A program made the translations under genes and the position numbers. The notes under the pieces were generated by a model. It saw nothing but the letters and a program-made list of their open reading frames with translations. It was not told the DNA's origin and made no database searches. A stretch of DNA of 5,978 nucleotides from the NCBI GenBank assembly GCA_964469835.1, contig CAYYBI010000379.1:1-5978 (forward strand), written 5' to 3'. The DNA is from JAOTYV01 sp964469835 (GTDB lineage Bacteria; Pseudomonadota; Alphaproteobacteria; UBA8366). Shown here one piece after another: positions 1-4,682 of the stretch; within the stretch, counting starts at the first letter, position 1, and every line of letters starts with the position of its first letter.

Positions 1-118
1 CTTTGACGACCTTGGCAACGCGATTGATGCCAACCAGCTTCTCGATGAATTCCTGCGCTTCCGAACGATCGTCTCTCGGACCGCGCCCGCGCCCGCGCCC
101 TTGGGGTGCTTGTGCCAT
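1..118 (-). CDS. rpsE: 30S ribosomal protein S5 (N-terminal part only; gene runs off the window)
   Basis: S5 sits in the small subunit near the mRNA entrance and helps decoding accuracy. Only the first 39 codons lie in the window. The peptide begins MAQAPQGRGRGRGPRDDR and continues into EAQEFIEKLVGINRVAKVVK, which matches the start of the S5 double-stranded RNA-binding domain (family pattern: E-K-L-V-x-I-N-R-V-x-K-V-V-K-G). The stretch before it is a basic, disordered-looking leader, common in alphaproteobacterial S5 but variable in sequence. Here it holds three Gly-Arg units encoded by an exact hexanucleotide repeat. The ATG at 116-118 is preceded by AAGGAA at 129-134 (10-base spacing) and a nearer GGAAG. 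The gene follows rplR by 17 bases, its normal place in the spc operon. The identification rests on about 20 conserved residues plus gene order. Confidence 0.95.
   Translation of the reverse strand, partial: MAQAPQGRGRGRGPRDDRSEAQEFIEKLVGINRVAKVVK
83..100 (-). repeat. Three perfect tandem copies of a 6-base unit (GGGCGC on the minus strand) inside rpsE
   Basis: On the plus strand gcgccc occurs three times in a row, at 83-88, 89-94 and 95-100. The unit is in frame and encodes Gly-Arg three times in the S5 N-terminal leader. Because the unit is a multiple of three, copy-number change would lengthen or shorten the leader without a frameshift. It is short enough to be chance in GC-rich DNA. Confidence 0.8.
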
Positions 119-135
119 GGTACTTCCGTTCCTTT

Positions 136-498
136 CTAGAACTGCAATCCGGCTTCACGGGCCGCTTCCGCGAGCGCTTTGACACGACCGTGGAAATTGT
201 AACCGCCTCGGTCGAACACGACCTCGGAGACCCCGGCCTTACCGGCACGCTCCGCCACCAACTGGCCCACCACGCTGGCCGCATCAACACCGGCGCTATT
301 CTTCAATTTGCCCTGCACGTCGGCGTCCATCGTCGACGCCGCGGCCAAAGTGCGGCCGCCCAAATCGTCGATGATCTGCGCATAGATGTGTTTGCTCGAC
401 CGGAAAACACTAAGACGCGGCCGCCCATTTGCGCGCGCACGGAGGTTGTAACGATTTCGCCGTGTACGGCGGTTGAAAAGATCTTTTGCCTTTGCCAT
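136..498 (-). CDS. rplR: 50S ribosomal protein L18
   Basis: L18 binds 5S rRNA and, with L5, helps place it in the central protuberance of the large subunit. The 120-residue product starts MAKAKDLFNRRTRRNRY, a basic tail, followed by the core GRPRLSVFRSSKHIYAQIID (about 25-44). It ends with the conserved FDRGGYNFHGRVKALAEAAR (about 95-114) and GLQF. The length is normal for the family. In-frame GTG (499-501) and ATG (496-498) codons are adjacent. I chose the ATG because AAGGA at 507-511 lies 8 bases from it and only 5 from the GTG, and because family members begin MAK. The rplF stop codon TAA (510-512) forms part of this Shine-Dalgarno, and the spacer is 11 bases, so translation is probably coupled to rplF. 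The TAG stop is 17 bases before rpsE. Confidence 0.97.
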   Translation of the reverse strand: MAKAKDLFNRRTRRNRYNLRARANGRPRLSVFRSSKHIYAQIIDDLGGRTLAAASTMDADVQGKLKNSAGVDAASVVGQLVAERAGKAGVSEVVFDRGGYNFHGRVKALAEAAREAGLQF

Positions 499-506
499 CA
501 CCGTCG

Positions 507-511
507 TCCTT
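507..511 (-). promoter_or_regulatory. Shine-Dalgarno of rplR (AAGGA), overlapping the rplF stop codon
   Basis: AAGGA on the minus strand is 8 bases upstream of the ATG at 496-498 and shares bases with the TAA stop of rplF at 510-512. The spacing favours the ATG over the GTG directly before it. The overlap suggests that ribosomes ending rplF help start rplR (inference). Confidence 0.75.
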
Positions 512-1052
512 ACTTCTTCTTACCTTCCTTGCGGAGGATATATTCACCGGCATACCGAATACCCTTCCCTTTAAAGGGCTCCGGTCCCCGGAAACTGCGT
601 ATTTTACTCGCTACTTCACCAACCAGCTGACGGTCCGAGCCGCTCACCGCGATCACCGACGTTTGACGGTCACCTTCGAGTGCGATCTGGATGCCTTCGG
701 GGATATCGAACACGATATCGTGGCTATACCCCAACTGGAGGTTCAGCTTTTTACCCTGCAGCTGAGCCCGATAACCAACCCCAGTAATATTCAACCGCTT
801 GGTAAATCCTTCGGACACGCCGACAACAGCATTGCTGACCAAACTGCGCACCGTGCCCCACATCGCCCGTGCACGCTTGCTCGCGCCGGTCGGGTTTACC
901 AACACCGTGCCGTCCTTCATTTCAACCGAAACATCGTCGGTGAAAGGAACCTTCAACTCACCCAATTTTCCCTTTGCCGTCAGCATATTGCTGGCGACCG
1001 ATACATCGACGCCATCTGGAACGGAAACCGGGTTACTACCGACTCGCGACAT
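510..1052 (-). CDS. rplF: 50S ribosomal protein L6
   Basis: L6 is a large-subunit protein at the base of the L7/L12 stalk, near the sarcin-ricin loop, where it supports the factor-binding region. The product has 180 residues, close to the usual 175-180. It shows the two-domain L6 layout: first domain about 1-80, second from about 83, with TGVGYRAQLQGKKLNLQLGY (about 90-109) and the C-terminal signature PEPFKGKGIRYAGE (157-170). The tail RKEGKKK is the form I remember from Alphaproteobacteria. The N-terminus reads MSRVGSNPV, where the family almost always has Lys at position 6 (MSRIGKKPV), so Ser6 is unusual. The ATG at 1050-1052 has a perfect AGGAGG five bases upstream. The gene lies 9 bases after rpsH in standard spc order. 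Confidence 0.98.
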   Translation of the reverse strand: MSRVGSNPVSVPDGVDVSVASNMLTAKGKLGELKVPFTDDVSVEMKDGTVLVNPTGASKRARAMWGTVRSLVSNAVVGVSEGFTKRLNITGVGYRAQLQGKKLNLQLGYSHDIVFDIPEGIQIALEGDRQTSVIAVSGSDRQLVGEVASKIRSFRGPEPFKGKGIRYAGEYILRKEGKKK

Positions 1053-1057
1053 CGAGT

Positions 1058-1063
1058 CCTCCT
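1058..1063 (-). promoter_or_regulatory. Consensus Shine-Dalgarno of rplF (AGGAGG)
   Basis: The six-base consensus AGGAGG ends five bases before the rplF ATG (1050-1052). It overlaps the rpsH stop TAG at 1062-1064, so the two reading frames are closely linked. It is among the strongest ribosome-binding sites in the window. Confidence 0.85.
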
Positions 1064-1460
1064 AAAAGACTTTGCACAGCACTTCGCCGCCCACATTCGC
1101 CTCACGCGCTTCGGCGTCCGACATCACGCCGCGCGGCGTCGACAGGATGGATATACCGAGACCGTTGTACACCCGCGGCAAATCCTTGATCTTGAAATAG
1201 ACGCGCTGACCGGGGGTAGATACCCGGCTGATTTCCTTGATCACGGGTTCACCTTCGGCATATTTCAGCTCGATGGTTAATTCTTGAATTCCGGTCCGCA
1301 GCTCAGACCAGCTGAAACCACGGATAAAACCCTCACGCTCCAAAACGCCAAGTACATTGGCGCGAAAACTCGAGCCCGGGCAACAGACGGTATTCTTACC
1401 CACCCGCTGGCCATTACGAATTCTCGTGAGCATATCACCCAGAGGATCGCTCATCGACAT
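1062..1460 (-). CDS. rpsH: 30S ribosomal protein S8
   Basis: S8 binds helix 21 of 16S rRNA early in 30S assembly. In E. coli it is also the translational repressor of the spc operon. The 132-residue product starts MSMSDPLGDMLTRIRNGQ and ends with the S8 signature: GLGISILSTPRGVMSD (100-115), then EARE and NVGGEVLCKVF. The frame stays open upstream to 1526 but would then overlap rpsN. The ATG at 1458-1460 is preferred because AGGAG at 1471-1475 is 10 bases away and the protein then begins exactly like family members. A second ATG at 1452-1454 is less well spaced. Residues 24-33 read TVCCPGSSFR, where relatives usually have a Ser-Pro-Ala-Ser-Lys-Leu-like sequence, so this early loop is divergent. 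The spacer to rpsN is 13 bases. Confidence 0.97.
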   Translation of the reverse strand: MSMSDPLGDMLTRIRNGQRVGKNTVCCPGSSFRANVLGVLEREGFIRGFSWSELRTGIQELTIELKYAEGEPVIKEISRVSTPGQRVYFKIKDLPRVYNGLGISILSTPRGVMSDAEAREANVGGEVLCKVF

Positions 1461-1470
1461 TACGACAACT

Positions 1471-1475
1471 CTCCT
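1471..1475 (-). promoter_or_regulatory. Shine-Dalgarno of rpsH (AGGAG), decides the start
   Basis: AGGAG lies 10 bases before the ATG at 1458-1460 and at the very end of rpsN, whose TAG stop is 1474-1476. It argues against the longer upstream extension of the S8 frame and against the inner ATG at 1452-1454, which would be 16 bases away. Confidence 0.75.
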
Positions 1476-1779
1476 ACCAACTTGCCTTGACCATGCCGGG
1501 AATTTGACCCGACGACGCCAACTCACGCAAAGCGATGCGTGACAGTTTGAATTTACGGTAATACGCGCGCGGCCGTCCGGTTAGCTCGCACCGGTTACGC
1601 GACCTATTTGGCGACGAATTCCGTGGGATTTCCGCCAACTTTAGACGCGCGTTGAAACGCTCTTCCGCCGGCACGTTTGCATCATTGGCTATCGCCTTCA
1701 AACGCGCACGTTTCGGGGCAAACTTCTTAGCCAACCTCTGCCGCTGCTTGTTCTTCGCGATAGCACTCTTTTTCGCCAT
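1474..1779 (-). CDS. rpsN: 30S ribosomal protein S14, zinc-independent type
   Basis: S14 is a late-assembling protein of the 30S head. The 101-residue product is the long form found in Proteobacteria, with an N-terminal basic helix (MAKKSAIAKNKQRQRLAKKF) and the C-terminal signature RSRNRCELTGRPRAYYRKFK (59-78), followed by LSR. Only one cysteine (Cys64) is present, so the four-cysteine zinc ribbon of the short S14 type is absent and this is the zinc-free paralogue. It ends GQIPGMVKASW, the usual ending. The ATG at 1777-1779 has AGGAG at 1790-1794, 10 bases upstream. It lies between rplE (26-base spacer) and rpsH (13-base spacer), the normal spc position. Confidence 0.98.
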   Translation of the reverse strand: MAKKSAIAKNKQRQRLAKKFAPKRARLKAIANDANVPAEERFNARLKLAEIPRNSSPNRSRNRCELTGRPRAYYRKFKLSRIALRELASSGQIPGMVKASW

Positions 1780-1805
1780 GTCTGCAATGCTCCTAAGACA
1801 CGCAA

Positions 1806-2363
1806 TTATTCTTGAAACGGAAAATCGAAACCCTTGAGGAGAACGCGCGCCTCCTCATCCGATTTCGCGGTGGTGCAAATCACAATGTCCATTCCGCGAA
1901 TCGTATCCACCTTGTCGTAGTCGATTTCGGGAAAGACAATCTGCTCTTTAAGACCGAGCGCATAATTCCCGCCGCCGTCGAAACTCTTCGGCGATAGCCC
2001 TCGGAAATCTCGGACCCGCGGCAACGCAACCGTTACCAGCCGGTCGATGAATTCGTACATGCGGTCGCGCCGCAACGTAACTTTCGCGCCAACCGGCATA
2101 CCTTCGCGCAGCTTAAAGTTCGCGACGGAACGCTTGGCGCGCGTGACCACGGGTTTCTGTCCGCTTACCGCGGTCAAATCGGAACAGGCAGCATCGATCT
2201 TCTTTGCGTCGGACACTGCCTCACCAACACCCATGTTGATGATGATCTTTTCCAAGCGCGGAACCTGCATCTGGTTCTTGTAGGAAAAGGCCTCAACCAA
2301 CGAATCCCGCACCACTTCCATATAGTGTTGCTTCATGCGCGGTATGTATTTCTCTTCAGCCAT
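1806..2363 (-). CDS. rplE: 50S ribosomal protein L5
   Basis: L5 binds 5S rRNA together with L18 and contacts the 30S head and P-site tRNA from the central protuberance. The product has 185 residues, slightly longer than the 179 of E. coli, as is typical for Alphaproteobacteria (N-terminus MAEEKYIPRMKQHYMEVVRD). Conserved blocks are VPRLEKIIINMGVGEA (about 34-49), SGQKPVVTRAKRSVANFKLR (67-86), VALPRVRDFRGLSPKSFDGG (112-131) and EQIVFPEIDYDKVD (140-153). The motif FDGRGNY reads FDGGGNY here, with Gly131 replacing Arg. The ATG at 2361-2363 has no well-spaced strong Shine-Dalgarno: AAGGG lies 13 bases away and GGAA is too close. A small hairpin can be drawn over the start. The spacer to rplX is 16 bases. 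Confidence 0.98.
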   Translation of the reverse strand: MAEEKYIPRMKQHYMEVVRDSLVEAFSYKNQMQVPRLEKIIINMGVGEAVSDAKKIDAACSDLTAVSGQKPVVTRAKRSVANFKLREGMPVGAKVTLRRDRMYEFIDRLVTVALPRVRDFRGLSPKSFDGGGNYALGLKEQIVFPEIDYDKVDTIRGMDIVICTTAKSDEEARVLLKGFDFPFQE

Positions 2364-2379
2364 CGTTCCGGCTCATCCC

Positions 2380-2697
2380 TTAACTATCAATGACCTCGCC
2401 GGAACGTTTTGCAAAACGCACCTTCCGGTCACCTTCTAGAATTTTGAATCCAACCCGGGTCGGCTTGTCATCCTTCGGGTCGACATGCGCCACGTTCGAA
2501 ACATGCAGCGCCGCTTCTTTCTCGACGATCCCACCGGCGCTCGCCTGTGAGGGAGCGGTGTGCCGTTTTACCATATTCGCGCCGGCGACAAGCACACGAG
2601 ATTTGCTCGGGAATACGCGCAAAACCTCGCCGATTTTGCCCTTGTCCTTGCCGGCCACGACAATCACACGATCGCCCTTTCTAATCCTCGCCGCCAT
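2380..2697 (-). CDS. rplX: 50S ribosomal protein L24
   Basis: L24 is an assembly-initiating protein of the large subunit that binds the 5' region of 23S rRNA near the exit tunnel. The product has 105 residues, the usual size. The KOW motif is at the N-terminus (KGDRVIVVAGKDKGKIGEVL, 7-26), followed by ANMVKRHTAPSQASAGGIVE (40-59) and the closing VGFKILEGDRKVRFAKRSGE (82-101). In-frame GTG (2698-2700) and ATG (2695-2697) codons are adjacent. I chose the ATG because GAGGT at 2704-2708 is 6 bases from it and only 3 from the GTG. The ATG shares one base with the TGA of rplN, so translation is probably coupled. L24 precedes rplE as in the standard spc order. Confidence 0.97.
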   Translation of the reverse strand: MAARIRKGDRVIVVAGKDKGKIGEVLRVFPSKSRVLVAGANMVKRHTAPSQASAGGIVEKEAALHVSNVAHVDPKDDKPTRVGFKILEGDRKVRFAKRSGEVIDS

Positions 2698-3065
2698 CAC
2701 AGCACCTCTGGCGCAAGAGAGATGATTTTCATGAACTGCTTCTGCCGCAGTTCGCGCGTCACCGGGCCAAAGATACGGGTTCCGATCGGCTCCTGCTGCG
2801 CATTGATCAATACCGCGGCATTGCGATCGAAACGAATGGCGGTGCCATCATCGCGGCGGACTTCCTTCGCCGTCCGCACAATTACCGCCTTATGAATATC
2901 GCCCTTTTTGACACGCCCGCGCGGAATCGCTTCCTTTACGGAAACGACAATCACGTCCCCAATGCCTGCCGTCTTACGCTTCGAGCCGCCCAGCACCTTG
3001 ATGCACTGGACTCTGCGCGCCCCCGAGTTATCGGCCACATCGAGATTTGTCTGCATCTGAATCAT
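2697..3065 (-). CDS. rplN: 50S ribosomal protein L14
   Basis: L14 lies on the subunit interface of the 50S, contacts 16S rRNA helix 14, and is the binding site of the silencing factor RsfS in many bacteria. The 122-residue product is full length and highly conserved: MIQMQTNLDVADNSGARRVQ (1-20), GIGDVIVVSVKEAIPRGRVK (34-53), VIVRTAKEVRRDDG (61-74), IRFDRNAAVLINAQQEPIGT (77-96) and RIFGPVTREL (97-106). It ends FMKIISLAPEVL as usual. The ATG at 3063-3065 has GGAAGG at 3071-3076, 5 bases upstream. It is the first gene of the spc part. The gap to rpsQ is only 23 bases, too short to hold an obvious separate promoter as in E. coli. Its TGA overlaps the ATG of rplX. Confidence 0.99.
   Translation of the reverse strand: MIQMQTNLDVADNSGARRVQCIKVLGGSKRKTAGIGDVIVVSVKEAIPRGRVKKGDIHKAVIVRTAKEVRRDDGTAIRFDRNAAVLINAQQEPIGTRIFGPVTRELRQKQFMKIISLAPEVL
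2704..2708 (-). promoter_or_regulatory. Shine-Dalgarno of rplX (GAGGT) inside the end of rplN
   Basis: GAGGT is 6 bases before the rplX ATG at 2695-2697 and lies within the last codons of rplN (Glu-Val-Leu-stop). The spacing favours the ATG over the GTG at 2698-2700 as the start of L24. Confidence 0.65.
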
Positions 3066-3088
3066 GGTTACCTTCCCCGCGATCCGCG

Positions 3089-3328
3089 CTATTCAGCCGT
3101 CTCGCCGACCACTTCCCAGCACTTACGCTTGGAGAGTGGCCTGCATTCCCGAATACGCACTAAATCACCCGCTTTACAGACATTGTTCTCATCATGCGCC
3201 ATGTATTTTTTCGACCGGCGAATGAATTTTTTATACAAGGGATGCTGGACGCGGCGCTCTACACGCACGACCACCGTCTTGTCCTTTGCGTCCTTGACCG
3301 CCCTTCCTTGAAACACTCGCCTCGGCAT
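3089..3328 (-). CDS. rpsQ: 30S ribosomal protein S17
   Basis: S17 is a primary 16S rRNA-binding protein of the 30S body with an OB fold. The 79-residue product starts MPRRVFQGRAVKDAKDKTVV and continues VERRVQHPLYKKFIRRSKKY (23-42) and AHDENN (44-49). It ends with the S17 signature GDLVRIRECRPLSK (54-67) and WEVV. The length is normal. The MPRRVxQG start and the HDENN segment resemble alphaproteobacterial forms I remember. The ATG at 3326-3328 follows the TAA of rpmC with no base between, and AAGGAG at 3337-3342 is 8 bases upstream within rpmC. This is the last gene of the S10 part, and rplN follows after 23 bases. Confidence 0.98.
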   Translation of the reverse strand: MPRRVFQGRAVKDAKDKTVVVRVERRVQHPLYKKFIRRSKKYMAHDENNVCKAGDLVRIRECRPLSKRKCWEVVGETAE

Positions 3329-3535
3329 TTAACTGGCTCCTTGAGTCACGCGCTCGCGCCCGTGAAGCGTTGTCTTGACGCGCGCTATATCCCGCCGTAC
3401 CTGGCGAACTCGCGCGGTATTCTCCAATTGCCCACTCGCGGTCTGAAAACGCAGGTTGAATGCTTCCTTGCGCAGATCGAGCAGCATCTCATTCAATTCA
3501 TCTTCGGTTTTCTGTCGAACGTCAGCGGCCTTCAT
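3329..3535 (-). CDS. rpmC: 50S ribosomal protein L29
   Basis: L29 is a small two-helix protein at the polypeptide exit site, next to L23. The 68-residue product has the coiled-coil pattern of the family: MKAADVRQKTEDELNEMLLD (1-20), LRKEAFNLRFQTASGQLENT (21-40) and ARVRQVRRDIARVKT (41-55). A short basic tail ends in QGAS. The frame stays open upstream to 3790, but that extension runs across rplP and looks nothing like a protein family. The ATG at 3533-3535 with AGGAG 6 bases upstream gives the standard MKA start. The gene lies 19 bases after rplP and abuts rpsQ, since its TAA is followed immediately by the rpsQ ATG. The last four sense codons carry the rpsQ Shine-Dalgarno, tying the two genes together. 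Confidence 0.98.
   Translation of the reverse strand: MKAADVRQKTEDELNEMLLDLRKEAFNLRFQTASGQLENTARVRQVRRDIARVKTTLHGRERVTQGAS
3337..3342 (-). promoter_or_regulatory. Shine-Dalgarno of rpsQ (AAGGAG) within the rpmC coding sequence
   Basis: AAGGAG is 8 bases before the rpsQ ATG (3326-3328) and is read as part of the codons for Gln-Gly-Ala near the end of L29. The stop of rpmC and the start of rpsQ are directly adjacent (TAAATG), so reinitiation is likely (inference). Confidence 0.8.
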
Positions 3536-3541
3536 TTCTCT

Positions 3542-3546
3542 CTCCT
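3542..3546 (-). promoter_or_regulatory. Shine-Dalgarno of rpmC (AGGAG), decides the start
   Basis: AGGAG lies 6 bases before the ATG at 3533-3535, in the 19-base spacer after rplP. It supports the 68-residue L29 and argues against the long in-frame extension that overlaps rplP. Confidence 0.8.
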
Positions 3547-3554
3547 CATCTTCC

Positions 3555-3968
3555 TCAACCGCCGATGCGGGTGACGAAGCGGGTCTGCACGGGAAGTTTC
3601 GACGCGGCCAGCTCAAACGCCCGACGCGCGATGTCGTGTTCAACACCATCGAGTTCGAACATGACCCGCCCCGGCTTGACCCGGCACATCCAATATTCAG
3701 GCGACCCCTTACCTTTACCCATCCGTACTTCGGCCGGCTTCTGGCTGACCGGCACATCCGGGAAGACCCGGATCCATACCCTGCCGGCACGCTTGATATG
3801 CCGCGTAATCGCGCGCCGCGCGGCCTCGATCTGACGCGCGGTTACGCGTCCCGGCGTCGTCGCCTTGAGGCCATAGCTGCCGAAATTGATATCCGTTCCG
3901 CCCTTGGCCATGCCCTTGACGCGGCCTTTGTGTTGCTTGCGGTACTTTGTACGCTTTGGACTAAGCAT
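3555..3968 (-). CDS. rplP: 50S ribosomal protein L16
   Basis: L16 binds 23S rRNA near the A site and is needed late in 50S assembly. The 137-residue product is of normal length: MLSPKRTKYRKQHKGRVKGM (1-20), INFGSYGLKATTPGRVTARQ (27-46) and IEAARRAITRH (47-57), then RVWIRVFPD (63-71). The signature RMGKGKG (82-88) is followed by PEYWMCRVKPGRVMFELDGV (90-109) and AFELAASKLPVQTRFV (117-132). Arg82 corresponds by alignment to E. coli Arg81, which the oxygenase YcfD/RoxA hydroxylates in that species; whether that happens here cannot be seen. The ATG at 3966-3968 has AGGAAG 8 bases upstream. The 39-base spacer to rpsC is the longest in the window. Confidence 0.98.
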   Translation of the reverse strand: MLSPKRTKYRKQHKGRVKGMAKGGTDINFGSYGLKATTPGRVTARQIEAARRAITRHIKRAGRVWIRVFPDVPVSQKPAEVRMGKGKGSPEYWMCRVKPGRVMFELDGVEHDIARRAFELAASKLPVQTRFVTRIGG

Positions 3969-3976
3969 CGTTCGCT

Positions 3977-3990
3977 CTTCCTGACTTCCT
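3977..3990 (-). promoter_or_regulatory. Two Shine-Dalgarno-like AGGAAG copies upstream of rplP
   Basis: In the rpsC-rplP spacer (3969-4007) the hexamer AGGAAG occurs at 3985-3990 and again at 3977-3982 on the minus strand. The nearer copy is 8 bases from the rplP ATG and is the likely ribosome-binding site. The farther copy, at 16 bases, is too distant to act in the usual way and may be chance or a standby site. No hairpin or promoter is evident in this spacer. Confidence 0.6.
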
Positions 3991-4007
3991 ATTCACCAAC
4001 GGCTCGA

Positions 4008-4682
4008 TTAGCGGACTTGCTGTTCTTGGGCGCGCTTATCCTGGGCCATCGGGTCATGGGCGAGGATCTCTCCCTTAAACACCCAAACCTTTACGCCACA
4101 CGTGCCATAGGTGGTTTTGGCGGTGGCAGTGCCGTAATCGACCTCGGCCCGCAACGTATGTAGCGGAACACGCCCTTCGCGGTACCATTCCGTCCGTGCG
4201 ATTTCCGCGCCGCCGAGCCGGCCGCCGCAGTTGATCCGAATGCCTTCGGCGCCCAGGCGCATTGCAGACTGCACGGCGCGCTTCATCGCCCGTCGAAAGG
4301 CGACCCGTCGCATCAATTGCTGGGCGATGTTATCCGCCACCAATTTTGCGTCAATTTCAGGCTTGCGGATCTCGACGATGTTCAGCGTGACGTCGCCCTT
4401 GGTGATATTCGCGATGTCCTGCCGAAGCTTCTCGATATCCGCGCCCTTCTTACCGATGACCACGCCGGGGCGTGCAGTATGAATGGTAATCCGCGCCTTT
4501 TTCGCCGGCCGTTCGATCACAACGCGGGAGATGCCCGCTTGCGAGAGCCGGTCCATAATATAGTCCCGCAGGTGGATATCCTGATGCAGCAGGTCCCCGT
4601 ATTCGCGGTCGGCATACCAACGCGAGTCCCAGGTCCTGTTAATCCCCAGTCGAAACCCGATAGGATTGACTTTTTGACCCAT
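4008..4682 (-). CDS. rpsC: 30S ribosomal protein S3
   Basis: S3 lies in the 30S head at the mRNA entry channel, where it takes part in unwinding mRNA. The product has 224 residues (E. coli 233). It begins MGQKVNPIGFRLGINRTWDS. The KH domain has GVVIGKKGADIEKLR (73-87), and the C-terminal domain has GRLGGAEIARTEWYREGRVP (154-173), LHTLRAEVDYGT (174-185) and GVKVWVFKGEI (196-206). Arg130, Arg131 and Lys134 in FRRAMKRAV align with the E. coli residues linked to helicase activity. Cys152 in INCGGRLGG stands where Val or Ser is more usual. The tail after 206 is short and charged. GAGGAGG is 7 bases before the ATG, inside rplV, and the ATG shares its first base with the rplV TAA stop. Confidence 0.99.
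   Translation of the reverse strand: MGQKVNPIGFRLGINRTWDSRWYADREYGDLLHQDIHLRDYIMDRLSQAGISRVVIERPAKKARITIHTARPGVVIGKKGADIEKLRQDIANITKGDVTLNIVEIRKPEIDAKLVADNIAQQLMRRVAFRRAMKRAVQSAMRLGAEGIRINCGGRLGGAEIARTEWYREGRVPLHTLRAEVDYGTATAKTTYGTCGVKVWVFKGEILAHDPMAQDKRAQEQQVR

Noticed and set aside
486..1280. Long open frame on the plus strand (264 codons) opposite rplF and rpsH
   Set aside because: It lies antisense to two clearly conserved genes, has no family resemblance or good Shine-Dalgarno, and its composition reflects the codon bias of the opposite strand.
1461..1526. Upstream extension of the S8 frame to a start at 1526
   Set aside because: It would overlap rpsN by over 50 bases and add 22 residues without family similarity. 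The ATG at 1458-1460 has a proper Shine-Dalgarno and gives the standard S8 start.
3066..3088. Possible spc promoter before rplN
   Set aside because: The 23-base gap has no convincing -35 or -10 elements and is largely used by the rplN ribosome-binding site.
3536..3790. Upstream extension of the L29 frame to a start at 3790, suggesting a fused or extended L29
   Set aside because: The extra 85 residues are the out-of-frame reading of rplP and are not protein-like. The ATG at 3533-3535 with AGGAG gives a normal L29.
3456..4163. Long open frame on the plus strand (235 codons) opposite rpmC, rplP and part of rpsC
   Set aside because: It spans three conserved minus-strand genes in antisense. Its serine-rich start is simply the complement of the L29 and spacer sequence, and no domain is recognisable.
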